Shown here in pieces: positions 16,899-24,842 of a DNA stretch of 64,000 nt. The notes under the pieces were generated by a model, which saw nothing but the letters and a program-made list of their open reading frames with translations, made no database searches and was not told where the DNA came from. Source of the DNA: Candidatus Lutibacillus vidarii (lineage in GTDB: Bacteria; Actinomycetota; Actinomycetes; Actinomycetales; Dermatophilaceae); NCBI GenBank assembly GCA_016717165.1, contig JADKGA010000004.1:372001-436000 (forward strand), written 5' to 3'. A program made the translations under genes and the position numbers. Position 1 is the stretch's first letter. Every line of letters begins with the position of its first letter.

Positions 16899-18605
16899 CT
16901 ACCCGCAGACAGCGGGCGACCACTCGGTCACTGCCTGGCTGGCGTCGTCGCGGCGGACCTGGACGCTGGCGCAGACCTTTCCCGTCTTCGGCGCGGGGAC
17001 GGAGAGGGTGGGCTGGTCGCTGGTCACAGGATCACCCGACGCGAACTTGATGCGATAACCGTCAGTAGTCAGCGCATTATCGTATGTCCATGTGAAAATG
17101 ACACGCCCGCCTGCTCGACGGGCGACGACCCTCACCGGGCCGGGAGGCCCCGCCACGGGAACCACCTCCAGCGTCGAAGACGCCGTCACCGTCGCCAGCG
17201 GCGTCGCCTTCTCCGGCTCGCGCCCGGAGCGCAGGACGATGAAGCCCACCACCGCGATCGCGAGCACGACGGCGGCGGCGATGCCGACCAACATTCCGGT
17301 GTTTCGGCGGGAACGCTTGGGGTCGGCAGCGACGGGGGCATCGACATGGCTGATCTGCTCGGCACGTCGTTGTGTGCGATCCGTGTCCGAGTCCGGATGT
17401 GCGCGTGACGACACGGGTGAGCCGCTCCGCACGACCCCCGAGCCCGGAGGTGGTCCTGTAGTGCTGCGCGCCTTGGTCCGTCCTCCGTCGTCAAAGGTGG
17501 GGGGGATGCCAGTCGCACGTGGTTGTCCGGACGACGGCCGTACCGTCGTGCGAGCGGGCCCATCGAAGGGGACCTGGTCAACGACCTGCCGCGCGGACGC
17601 ATCCCGCGGGCGGATGATCGTCCCGCCGGGGGGAGGAAGGCCGAGCCCGTCCCTGCGAACGGTGGCTCCGGCGTCGGGCATCGGAGCGATGGGGCCGTGG
17701 TCGTCCAGGAAGACCGCCTTCGTCGGCGGTAGCCGCAGCTCTCGCTCCACCCCTTGCAGCCCTCGCACGAAGTCCGCGGCCGTCGGCTGGCGCGAGGCCG
17801 GGTTCTTGCCCAGGGCTCGACGCAGGAGGCCTTCGAGACTGGCGGGGACGTCGGCGCGCCCGGTCGGTCGAGGCTGAGTGTCACGCACCCGGTTCATGAG
17901 CTCGAAACGAGAGTTGTCGCCGCGCGGCAGCTCGAACGGCGACCGTCCGACCAACAGGTGCCACAAGGTGGCGGCGAGCGAGTACACGTCCGAGGCCGCC
18001 GAGCCCCTAGTGTCGCTGTAGAGCATCTCCGGCGGTGCCCAGGGTACCGACACCCCGACATCGTCCTCGTCAGAGTCGGCGGCGAGGTTCGCGGCCACCC
18101 CGAAGTCGGTCAGCGCGGTGGCGCCGTCCCGCCCCACGAGCAGATTGGCGGGCTTGATGTCTCGGTGGATCAGGTCCGCCCGGTGTGCGCTCTCGATCGC
18201 ACTGCCGATCTCAATGCCGACCCGGAGCACCTCCGGGACGCTGAGCTGGCGGCCCTGCGCCAGCTCCGACCGAAGCCGACCGTCCATCGTTCCTTCGGGG
18301 TAGTACTGCATCGAGAAATACGGACGGCCGTCCTGCGCGCGGCCCACGGCATACACATGGACGATGTGGGGGTGCTCGACCCCGGCCATCGCGTTGGCCT
18401 CATCGAGGAACTTCGCGATGGCCTCGTCGGAGAGGTCGCGCGACTTGACCACCTTGACGGCCACCATGCGCCGTGGGGCGTGGCTCTCGTACAGGTAGAC
18501 GTCGCCGAAGCCGCCCCCACCGAGGTGTCTGACATAGGACAGCCCCCGGATCTGCGGGTGAGCCCCGTCGGAGGGCGCCCCCGTTGGTGATCCGGGGATG
18601 GTCAC
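16899..18605 (-). CDS. Membrane Ser/Thr protein kinase of the T7SS locus
   Basis: The 568-residue protein has a complete Hanks-type kinase domain (about residues 24-285) with a glycine loop (HLGGGGFGDVYL), VAVKVV lysine, HRDIKPANLL catalytic loop, DFG (TDFGVA), and APPE. A Pro/Arg-rich juxtamembrane region, one membrane helix (about 435-458) and an extracytoplasmic FN3-like domain with Cys (KVCASV) follow. It overlaps the FHA gene by 4 bp (ATGA) and so is coupled to the FHA protein and the PP2C phosphatase, forming a phospho-signalling cassette. Plausible targets are the FHA protein (18602-20194) and the FHA domain of the secretion ATPase, both proteins binding phosphothreonine. Start ATG 18605 is supported by the overlap. 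Confidence 0.94.
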   Translation of the reverse strand: MTIPGSPTGAPSDGAHPQIRGLSYVRHLGGGGFGDVYLYESHAPRRMVAVKVVKSRDLSDEAIAKFLDEANAMAGVEHPHIVHVYAVGRAQDGRPYFSMQYYPEGTMDGRLRSELAQGRQLSVPEVLRVGIEIGSAIESAHRADLIHRDIKPANLLVGRDGATALTDFGVAANLAADSDEDDVGVSVPWAPPEMLYSDTRGSAASDVYSLAATLWHLLVGRSPFELPRGDNSRFELMNRVRDTQPRPTGRADVPASLEGLLRRALGKNPASRQPTAADFVRGLQGVERELRLPPTKAVFLDDHGPIAPMPDAGATVRRDGLGLPPPGGTIIRPRDASARQVVDQVPFDGPARTTVRPSSGQPRATGIPPTFDDGGRTKARSTTGPPPGSGVVRSGSPVSSRAHPDSDTDRTQRRAEQISHVDAPVAADPKRSRRNTGMLVGIAAAVVLAIAVVGFIVLRSGREPEKATPLATVTASSTLEVVPVAGPPGPVRVVARRAGGRVIFTWTYDNALTTDGYRIKFASGDPVTSDQPTLSVPAPKTGKVCASVQVRRDDASQAVTEWSPAVCG

Positions 18606-20194
18606 GGTGTCGCCTCCACGATGAGCTGCATGATCTCGGCCAGGACGATGCGGGTGCCGGGCTCGACAGACACGGCAACGTGCGCGGATAACCGGTCGCG
18701 CTGTCCGTCGGCGTGGATGAGCTCGGTGCCATTCGTCGAGCCGAGATCGGTGACCAGAATGTTCCAGTAGTCCAGGGAGATCAGGAGATGCTGAGCCGAC
18801 ACCTCCGACCGCGGGTCGTTGATCTTCACCAGGTGCGGCCGCTCCCCCACATAGTCGTCCGGGACCCGCGGCGCCCGGCCGAAGACGAGTCCACGGTCGA
18901 GGGCGAAGGCCTCACCACTGGGCAGGAGGACGCGCCCGAGGACCGGCCGCGGGACAGGACGACTCTCCGTCCCCTGGGTCACGGGCTGCCCGCACACCCG
19001 GCACCGCGGGAGATGCGGGGGGGTGAGATGCCTCGCGGGGCACTCGAGCGCCCAGACGATCTGCGGCGGCGGCGCACCGCGGGCACTCGAGCGGTTCACC
19101 GTGTGGCCGACCTCCGCGGGCAGCTCCGGCTCACCCACATCCGGTCGATGCGGGTGGACCGGCGGCGGGGTTGTCCCCGCCTGCGCCACCGGGGTGGACC
19201 GGAGGATCGGGGGTGATCCGGCCCCCCTGGTTGCCGGGTCGTCGTGGGGGGCGAGCTGGCGGGGGTCCTCGGCGGGCTTCACCACAACCTCAGGTATGCC
19301 GCCCCGCACCCGGGCATCGCCAGCCGTGGATACGACGGGGACAGTGGGTGCCGGCACTGCCAGCGCCACTGGGCTGGGACCTTCAGTTGAGGGCTCGTCG
19401 AGATCGAACGGGATCCGGTCGAGGAAGGCCGGACCCGTCGGAGCCGGCGCCATCTGGACTCCAGGGTTGGGCACCTCGACGGGAAGTGGTGGGCTCGACG
19501 GGGTGCTGGGCGAAGCCGCGGCAGGCGCACCGTGGGTGCCCGCCTCCGGAATCGGCTCCTCATGGCGCGGCGGGGGTGAGCTCACCCCCGGGGTTGGGGC
19601 CAGGAGTCCGCCGGTGGCCGTCGGGGCGGCGTAGCGGTCGTATGCACTGAAGTCGTCGTCCACCCAGGGGCTCGCCGGGACGGCCTCCGCCTCGCTCGGG
19701 ACAGGGGGCTCCTCGTCGAGCGGGTTGCCACCTTTCGCAGGTGGACTGTCGTCTCCGAGGGTCGCCGGTGGTGCTGTGGGCGGCTCGATCGACGCGATGG
19801 AGATCTGCAGCTCACTAGCAGGCACCAGCCCACCCCAGTGCGGGATCGAAGGAGGCGCGACGCCGCGGGCGGAGCCGAGCTCCAAGGTCACCGATGACGG
19901 GTCCGTGACGAGCGCGTCCGTCCCTTCGACCGTTGTCGACCCAAGGGTCGAGGCGATCACAGCCCGCCCCGACCCCCGCGCCGACACTGACCACGACTCG
20001 TCCGCGGACCGCTTGGCGATGACGTAACCCTGGCTCGAGCCCTGCAGCCGCGAGAGAGCCCCTGAGGCATCGCCGGCAGTCACACGGTCGAGCAGCTCGA
20101 GGGTCAGCGGGGTTCCAGGCGCCACATCCACGAGGCACCACAGGTCGGTCCCGACAACGGCCGACCCGGATCCCGGACAATACGAGGTCTGCAT
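18602..20194 (-). CDS. FHA domain-containing protein with zinc-ribbon-like motif
   Basis: This 530-residue protein has an N-terminal beta-rich domain (about 1-170), a long Pro/Ala-rich disordered middle, a C-x(n)-H/C-R-V-C-G zinc-ribbon-like segment near 383-402 and a C-terminal FHA domain (about 433-500) with GRAP, S-A-Q-H and DLGSTNGTELI motifs, which bind phosphothreonine. No membrane helix is visible. It lies 2 bp after the PP2C gene and overlaps the kinase gene by 4 bp. Likely role: phospho-dependent adaptor between the kinase and the secretion apparatus. Start ATG 20194 fits the tight spacing. Confidence 0.9.
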   Translation of the reverse strand: MQTSYCPGSGSAVVGTDLWCLVDVAPGTPLTLELLDRVTAGDASGALSRLQGSSQGYVIAKRSADESWSVSARGSGRAVIASTLGSTTVEGTDALVTDPSSVTLELGSARGVAPPSIPHWGGLVPASELQISIASIEPPTAPPATLGDDSPPAKGGNPLDEEPPVPSEAEAVPASPWVDDDFSAYDRYAAPTATGGLLAPTPGVSSPPPRHEEPIPEAGTHGAPAAASPSTPSSPPLPVEVPNPGVQMAPAPTGPAFLDRIPFDLDEPSTEGPSPVALAVPAPTVPVVSTAGDARVRGGIPEVVVKPAEDPRQLAPHDDPATRGAGSPPILRSTPVAQAGTTPPPVHPHRPDVGEPELPAEVGHTVNRSSARGAPPPQIVWALECPARHLTPPHLPRCRVCGQPVTQGTESRPVPRPVLGRVLLPSGEAFALDRGLVFGRAPRVPDDYVGERPHLVKINDPRSEVSAQHLLISLDYWNILVTDLGSTNGTELIHADGQRDRLSAHVAVSVEPGTRIVLAEIMQLIVEATP

Positions 20195-20196
20195 GC

Positions 20197-20982
20197 CTAC
20201 CGCCCTCCGGACTGATGACGGGGAACGGTCGTGTGCACCACAGGCTGCTCGTCGGCTCCGGGGGCCTCGTCGATCACGACGACTGTCACGTTGTCCCGTC
20301 CTCCATGGTCGACAGCCGCGCGGACAAGGGCGGTAGCGGCCTCGTCGGCCGGCCGTGGTGAGGCGAGGAAGGCGGCAATCTCCTCGTCCTCGATCTCCCC
20401 CGTGAGCCCGTCGCTACAGATCATCAGCCTGCGGCCAGGACGACTGGGAATCAGGACCATGTCCGCGTCAGGGGGTGGCCACTCCCCGACCGCCCGGGTG
20501 ATGACATTCCGAGCGGGGTGGGTGGCTGCTTCCTCGGGCGTGATGACGCCGGCTCCGACAAGCTCGGCCACCTCGCTGTGGTCGATGGTCAGCTGGGTGA
20601 GCTCGGAGCCTTCGAGTGAGTACACCCGAGAGTCGCCGACGTGGAAGATCACCCAATGACCTGGCGGATCCGCCACCATAGCGACGCCCGCCACCGTCGT
20701 CCCCATTCCCCGAGTGTCAGGGTGGGCGGCGGCATACGCGAGGACGGCTTCGTTCGCGCGTGAGATGGCGTTGCGGATCCCCTCGCGGGTGACCAGCTCG
20801 TCATCCAGCGCCGAGAGCACGTCGAGGGTGAGCGAGCTGGCGACGTCGCCCGCTGCGTGGCCGCCCATGCCGTCGGCCACGAGGAAGACCCGGCGGCCGG
20901 CGAAGAAGCCGTCTTCGTTGAGCCGTCGCACCTGCCCGACATCCGTCGCCGCTCCAGCTTCCACCCGCCACACGCGGGTCAC
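20197..20982 (-). CDS. PP2C-family protein serine/threonine phosphatase
   Basis: The protein has 261 residues with all PP2C metal motifs: RRLNEDG (about 19-25), VADGMGGHAAGD (35-46), VGDSRVYS (about 117), ICSDGLTGEIEDEE (about 192) and GGRDNVTVVVIDE (about 229). It should dephosphorylate substrates of the co-encoded kinase. It is the first gene of the T7SS-like locus. The GTG at 20982 overlaps a good -10 hexamer (TAGGGT, 20986-20981). If that hexamer is the -10 box, a leaderless start at the in-frame GTG 20973 would fit the spacing and still keep every conserved motif; the start is therefore uncertain by three codons. Confidence 0.93.
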   Translation of the reverse strand: MTRVWRVEAGAATDVGQVRRLNEDGFFAGRRVFLVADGMGGHAAGDVASSLTLDVLSALDDELVTREGIRNAISRANEAVLAYAAAHPDTRGMGTTVAGVAMVADPPGHWVIFHVGDSRVYSLEGSELTQLTIDHSEVAELVGAGVITPEEAATHPARNVITRAVGEWPPPDADMVLIPSRPGRRLMICSDGLTGEIEDEEIAAFLASPRPADEAATALVRAAVDHGGRDNVTVVVIDEAPGADEQPVVHTTVPRHQSGGR

Positions 20983-21046
20983 CCTAGTCCGCAGGTCCGG
21001 CTCGATGTGCCGTTTCGTGCGGGGACAAGGGCTTCTGACGCGTGCT

Positions 21047-21057
21047 TGTCCCCCGAA
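21047..21057 (-). promoter_or_regulatory. Shared T7SS-locus motif TTCGGGGGACA, copy 3
   Basis: The third identical copy is about 65 bp upstream of the PP2C start, the first gene of the locus, and is oriented toward it. Its position just upstream of the -35 region of the putative promoter fits an activator or repressor site. Confidence 0.5.
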
Positions 21058-21165
21058 ATGTGGACATGGAGGGGTGGGTGGTCCGCGCCTGGTGACGGCG
21101 TCAAGACCCTCATGCGAGAACCGGGCCGTCCCTCCGGCGCCAACGCGCCGCCCGGCGTGTCTTTG

Positions 21166-21182
21166 TATCGTGTCGATATATC
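21166..21182. promoter_or_regulatory. AT-rich dyads upstream of padR-ino1, candidate PadR operator
   Basis: TATCG-TGT-CGATA (21166-21178) overlaps the palindrome GATATATC (21175-21182) in otherwise GC-rich DNA, 78 bp upstream of padR. PadR regulators usually bind such AT-rich dyads and repress their own gene. TAGGCT-like -10 elements follow just downstream. Confidence 0.4.
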
Positions 21183-21259
21183 AGGCTAGAGTGACAAAGT
21201 CAGCGTTTGTTCGGTCTCGGGACATCCCGAGGCCGTCGGTTCGTGGAAGGAGGGTCGTC

Positions 21260-21814
21260 ATGACGCGTCGCACTGAGCTGTTGGAGTTCGCCGTCCTCGG
21301 CCTCCTGCACGAGTCGCCGCTGCACGGGTACGCGCTGCGCAAGCGGCTCAACACCGCGCTCGGCGCCTTCCGGGCGCTGTCCTATGGCTCGCTCTACCCG
21401 TGCCTGCGCGGGCTGGTCGACCAAGGGCTGATCCGGGAGTCGATCGACGAGGACGCGCTCGGAGTGACGCGACGGGCCCGGATCGCCTACGAGCTCACTG
21501 CGGACGGCAAGGAGCGCTTCCAGTCCCTGGTGAGCCGGTGCGAGCCGAGCTCGTGGGAGGACGAGGAGTTCGACGTCCATCTGGCGTTCTTCGCCCGCAC
21601 CGAGTCGCAGGTCCGCCTGCGGATCCTCGAAGGTCGCCGCTCCCGGCTCGAGGAGCGCCTCGCCGCGATCCGGGCCACCTCGGTCCGCAACCGCGAGCGC
21701 ACCGACGCCTACACCGCCGCGCTCCACCAGCGCGGGCTGGACTCCGTCGAGCGCGAGGTGCGCTGGCTCGACGAGCTCATCACCGCCGAGCGTGAGGGGA
21801 CGCTCGGCACCTGA
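21260..21814 (+). CDS. PadR family transcriptional regulator
   Basis: The 184-residue protein has an N-terminal PadR winged helix (residues 5-85: LLEFAVLGLLHESPLHGYAL, then SYGSLYPCLRGL and YELTADGKERF) and a C-terminal coiled-coil dimerisation domain (about 95-175, Vir_act_alpha_C type). ATG 21260 is chosen because GGAAGGAGG lies 6 bp upstream; the longer open frame to the left overlaps divergent PP2C DNA. It is followed after 55 bp by the inositol-phosphate synthase gene, the same pairing as Rv0047c-ino1 in Mycobacterium tuberculosis, so it likely controls inositol synthesis. The AT-rich dyad upstream is a candidate binding site. Confidence 0.95.
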   Translation: MTRRTELLEFAVLGLLHESPLHGYALRKRLNTALGAFRALSYGSLYPCLRGLVDQGLIRESIDEDALGVTRRARIAYELTADGKERFQSLVSRCEPSSWEDEEFDVHLAFFARTESQVRLRILEGRRSRLEERLAAIRATSVRNRERTDAYTAALHQRGLDSVEREVRWLDELITAEREGTLGT

Positions 21815-21869
21815 CCGGTCGACCACCTGGTCGGCATACCAACGAATCAAGAACCATCAAGGAGAACTC

Positions 21870-22961
21870 ATGGGACCGGTGCGCGTCGCCATCGTCGGCG
21901 TCGGCAACTGCGCGAGCTCGCTCGTGCAGGGCGTCGAGTACTACAAGAACGCTGACCCGAGCGCGACGGTGCCGGGCCTCATGCACGTGCAGTTCGGCCC
22001 CTACCACGTCAACGACGTGAAGTTCGTGGCCGCCTTCGACGTCGACGACAAGAAGGTCGGCAAGGACCTCTCCGAGGCGATCAACGCCTCCGAGAACAAC
22101 ACCATCAAGATCTGCGACGTCCCGACCCTCGGGGTCGAGGTCCAGCGCGGCCACACCCTCGACGGCCTGGGCAAGTACTACCGCCTGACCATCGACGAGT
22201 CGGCGGCCGAGCCGGTCGACATCGTCGCGGCGCTGCGCGAGTCGCAGGCCGACGTCCTGGTGTCCTACCTGCCGGTGGGCTCGGAGGAGGCCGACAAGTT
22301 CTACGCCCAGTGCGCGATCGACGCGGGCGTGGCCTTCGTCAACGCCCTCCCGGTCTTCATCGCCTCCGACCCGGAGTGGGCGGCGAAGTTCGAGGCGGCC
22401 GGCGTACCGATCATCGGCGACGACATCAAGAGCCAGGTCGGCGCGACGATCACCCACCGCGTCATGGCCAAGCTCTTCGAGGACCGCGGCGTCACGCTGG
22501 ACCGCACGTACCAGCTCAACGTCGGCGGCAATATGGACTTCAAGAACATGCTCGAGCGCGAGCGCCTCGAGTCCAAGAAGGTCTCCAAGACCCAGGCCGT
22601 GACGTCGAACCTCCACGGCGCGCTCGCCGGCAAGACCGACGACCGCAATGTCCACATCGGCCCGTCCGACTATGTCGCCTGGCTCGACGACCGCAAGTGG
22701 GCCTACGTCCGCCTCGAGGGTCGCGCCTTCGGCGACGTGCCGCTCAACCTGGAGTACAAGCTCGAGGTCTGGGACTCCCCGAACTCGGCCGGCATCATCA
22801 TCGACGCCATCCGCGCCGCGAAGATCGCCCTCGACCGGGGCATCGGCGGTCCGCTGCTGTCGCCGGCGGCCTACCTCATGAAGTCCCCGCCGGAGCAGCG
22901 CGAGGACACCGAGGGTCGCGCCAAGCTCGAGGCCTTCATCGCCGGCACCGAGCCTCGCTGA
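21870..22961 (+). CDS. ino1: myo-inositol-1-phosphate (inositol-3-phosphate) synthase
   Basis: The 363-residue enzyme converts glucose 6-phosphate to inositol 3-phosphate with NAD+, the first step to inositol, phosphatidylinositol and mycothiol. The N-terminus has the Rossmann loop VGVGNCASSLVQG; LNVGGNMDFKNML (the conserved NxxGNxDF-type segment), the DDIKSQVGAT motif and the SPNSAG-like WDSPNSAGIIIDA segment confirm the short actinobacterial class. ATG 21870 follows AAGGAG. Located directly after padR and before a bidirectional terminator, so the two form a short operon. Nothing unusual noted. Confidence 0.96.
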   Translation: MGPVRVAIVGVGNCASSLVQGVEYYKNADPSATVPGLMHVQFGPYHVNDVKFVAAFDVDDKKVGKDLSEAINASENNTIKICDVPTLGVEVQRGHTLDGLGKYYRLTIDESAAEPVDIVAALRESQADVLVSYLPVGSEEADKFYAQCAIDAGVAFVNALPVFIASDPEWAAKFEAAGVPIIGDDIKSQVGATITHRVMAKLFEDRGVTLDRTYQLNVGGNMDFKNMLERERLESKKVSKTQAVTSNLHGALAGKTDDRNVHIGPSDYVAWLDDRKWAYVRLEGRAFGDVPLNLEYKLEVWDSPNSAGIIIDAIRAAKIALDRGIGGPLLSPAAYLMKSPPEQREDTEGRAKLEAFIAGTEPR

Positions 22962-23032
22962 CGGTTCACAACCCGGTTCGTATGACGACCAGGTGCGTAT
23001 GACGCCCCGGGTCTGCTGACGGCCCGGCGCTC

Positions 23033-23076
23033 ATGACGAAGGGGCGGCATCCCGTGGGGGGCCGCCCCTTCGTCAT
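23033..23076. terminator. Bidirectional terminator between ino1 and metA
   Basis: A perfect 16-bp stem (ATGACGAAGGGGCGGC at 23033-23048, complement at 23061-23076) with a 12-nt loop sits between convergent ino1 and metA. Its right arm runs into the GTCATAC tandem array. Confidence 0.85.
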
Positions 23077-23154
23077 ACCCGGTTCGTCATACTCGGTTTG
23101 TCATACGGATTCCGTCATACCCGGTTCGTCATACCGGGTTCGTCATACCGGAGG
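23071..23154. repeat. Six-unit tandem array, unit CGTCATACCCGGTT
   Basis: Six adjacent units of 13-15 bp begin at 23071, 23085, 23100, 23113, 23127 and 23141, all containing GTCATAC. The last unit overlaps the 3' end of metA. Two reverse-oriented relatives (GTATGACG) lie at about 22980 and 22997, after ino1. It is too short and gapless to be a CRISPR array. Confidence 0.8.
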
Positions 23155-24090
23155 CGGCGACGGGGACTCGCGCGGCGCGATGGTGGCCCGGTCGTACGGC
23201 GTGCCCTGGTAGACGCAGTAGTTGAGCCAGTTCGAGTAGAGCAGGTAGGCGTGCGAGCGCCAGGTCACCCGCGGCGGCGACGAGGGGTCGTCGTTGACGT
23301 AGTAGTGCAGCGGCGGGGCGGTGTCGAGGCCGCGGTCGCGGTCGCGGACGTACTCCATGTGGAGGGTGTCCGGGTCGTACTCGGGGTGGCCGGTGACGAA
23401 GACCTGACGCCCGTCGGTCGTCGCGGCGAGGTAGAGGCCAGCCTCCGGCGAGGTGACGAGGACCTCGAGTCCGGGGACATGTGCGACGTCCGCGGCCTCG
23501 ACGGTCGTGTGCCGCGAGTGCGGCGCCCCGAAGACCTCGTCGAAGCCGGAGAGCAGCCGGTTGTGCGGGTTGTGGACCTCGTGGTCGAAGACGCCGAACA
23601 TCTTCTCGGGCAGCTCGCGCTTCGGGACGCCATAGTGGCGGTACAGCCCGGCCTGCGCGCCCCAGCACACGTGCATGGTCGAGTAGACGTGGTCGCGGCT
23701 CCAGTCGAGCACCTCGCACAGCTCGTCCCAATAGTCGACGTCCTCGAAGGGCAGCAGCTCGACCGGCGCCCCGGTGATGACCAGCCCGTCGAAGGTGTCG
23801 CCGCGAACCTCGTCGAAGGTCGCGTAGAAGGCGTCGAGGTGCCCCGGCGGGGTGTTCTGCGAGGCGTGCGAGCCCATGTGGAGCAGGGTGATCTCGAGCT
23901 GGATCGGGGTGTTGCCGAGCAGCCGCAGCAGGTGCGTCTCGGTGGCGATCTTCGTCGGCATGAGGTTGACGATCGCGATGCGCAGCGGCCGGATGTCCTG
24001 AGCGGTGGCCCGCTCGTCGGACATGACGAAGACGTTCTCTGCCTCGAGAGTGGCTCGCGCGGGCAGATCGCGGGGGATATTGACGGGCAC
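23143..24090 (-). CDS. metA: Homoserine O-acetyltransferase, MetA family
   Basis: The protein (315 residues from GTG 24090) acylates homoserine in methionine synthesis. MetA-type motifs: VCWGAQAGLYRHYG with the nucleophilic Cys, the TGHPEYD histidine/glutamate segment and the N-terminal VPVNIPRDLPA that marks the GTG start; the longer open frame adds a non-conserved tail. In TGAPVELLPF a Glu occupies the site that is Gly in the succinyl-transferring E. coli enzyme (TGAPLGLVEF), which in characterised MetA enzymes favours acetyl-CoA, so acetylation is inferred. The 3' end runs into the GTCATAC tandem array, whose last unit encodes the C-terminal residues. It converges on ino1 across a terminator. 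Confidence 0.92.
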   Translation of the reverse strand: MPVNIPRDLPARATLEAENVFVMSDERATAQDIRPLRIAIVNLMPTKIATETHLLRLLGNTPIQLEITLLHMGSHASQNTPPGHLDAFYATFDEVRGDTFDGLVITGAPVELLPFEDVDYWDELCEVLDWSRDHVYSTMHVCWGAQAGLYRHYGVPKRELPEKMFGVFDHEVHNPHNRLLSGFDEVFGAPHSRHTTVEAADVAHVPGLEVLVTSPEAGLYLAATTDGRQVFVTGHPEYDPDTLHMEYVRDRDRGLDTAPPLHYYVNDDPSSPPRVTWRSHAYLLYSNWLNYCVYQGTPYDRATIAPRESPSPPPV

Positions 24091-24300
24091 GGGCGCTCCA
24101 GTGTCTGTGGGTGCAAGGTTCAGGGGACCGCGTCTAGCCGCCCTCGCGCAAGCGCGTCCCACGCCTGGCCCTCTTCATGCGTATGCCGACCCGCCGCTCA
24201 CCTCGTCGTCCTCGGCTCGCCTCACACCGTCGACTCCCCTCCCCTGCCGGTAGGCCGACCCGCCGCTCACCTCACGCCATCGACTCCCCCTCCCATGCCA

Positions 24301-24498
24301 GCTCACCTCCCCACGCCGTCACCTCCCCACGCCGACAACCGTCCCCGCCTGCGCCCGTTCCGTCATCGGCTCACGTTTCGTGAGAACCTGACGGGCCCCG
24401 ATCGACGCCGACGCGCAGTCAAACGTGCAATAGTCCCGGTTCGGGGCGGCATACCACCGCAAACCGGACACGAAAGGGGACTATTGCACGTTGGCGTG
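24301..24498. repeat. Long direct repeat A containing palindromic element 1
   Basis: About 198 bp reappear at 24648-24842 with few substitutions and a 3-bp deletion. Shared parts include a CTCACG-TTT-CGTGAG hairpin (24371 and 24715 regions) and the 71-bp palindromic element at the right end. The rest of 24100-24820 holds C-rich degenerate repeats and several GTATGCCG octamers but no convincing gene. Confidence 0.85.
24422..24492 (-). repeat. 71-bp palindromic element, copy 1
   Basis: Perfect 16-bp terminal inverted repeats, AACGTGCAATAGTCCC (24422-24437) and its complement (24477-24492), enclose 39 bp holding a GGCATACC octamer core and an inner CCGGTT/AACCGG pair. The interior aligns with copies 3 and 4 only when reverse-complemented, which fixes its orientation as minus. 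Confidence 0.9.
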
Positions 24499-24647
24499 TC
24501 CGCCCCAGAGCTCGACAAGGTCCGAGAGCGCCCAGCGCACGTCAAACCCCCGGTATGCCGACTCGAACGGCCTGCTCGACCCCGGTCCCGTCCGCTCGGC
24601 TCGCCTCCCGCACCTGCTCGCCTATCCGCCCCCGGTATGCCGACCCG

Positions 24648-24842
24648 GCTCACCTCCCCACGCCGTCACCCCCACGCCGGCAACCGTCTCCGCCTGCTCC
24701 CGTTCCGTCATCGGCTCACGTTTCGTGAGATCTGGCGGGCCCCGACCGACGCCACCGCGCAGTCAAACGTGCAATAGTCCCGATTCGGGGCGGCATACCA
24801 CCGCAAACCGGACACGAAAGGGGACTATTGCACGTTGGCGTG
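24648..24842. repeat. Long direct repeat B containing palindromic element 2
   Basis: Second copy of the 24301-24498 repeat. Its right end supplies the stop codon and last residues (A-N-V-Q) of the AbiEi-like gene. Confidence 0.85.
24766..24836 (-). repeat. 71-bp palindromic element, copy 2
   Basis: Perfect 16-bp inverted ends (24766-24781 and 24821-24836), interior almost identical to copy 1. It lies at the 3' end of the AbiEi-like gene and includes its TAG stop, so the hairpin could also end transcription of that gene. Confidence 0.9.

Noticed and set aside
23071..23154. CRISPR-like array
   Set aside because: Units are only 13-15 bp and contiguous, with no spacers and no cas genes.
24371..24385. 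CTCACGTTTCGTGAG (also near 24715) resembling parS
   Set aside because: A hairpin with a 3-nt loop that does not match TGTTTCACGTGAAACA; it is part of the long direct repeat.
23098..24777. 559-codon plus-strand frame opposite metA running into the repeats
   Set aside because: Antisense to metA and then Pro/Arg/His-rich repeat translation; no domain.
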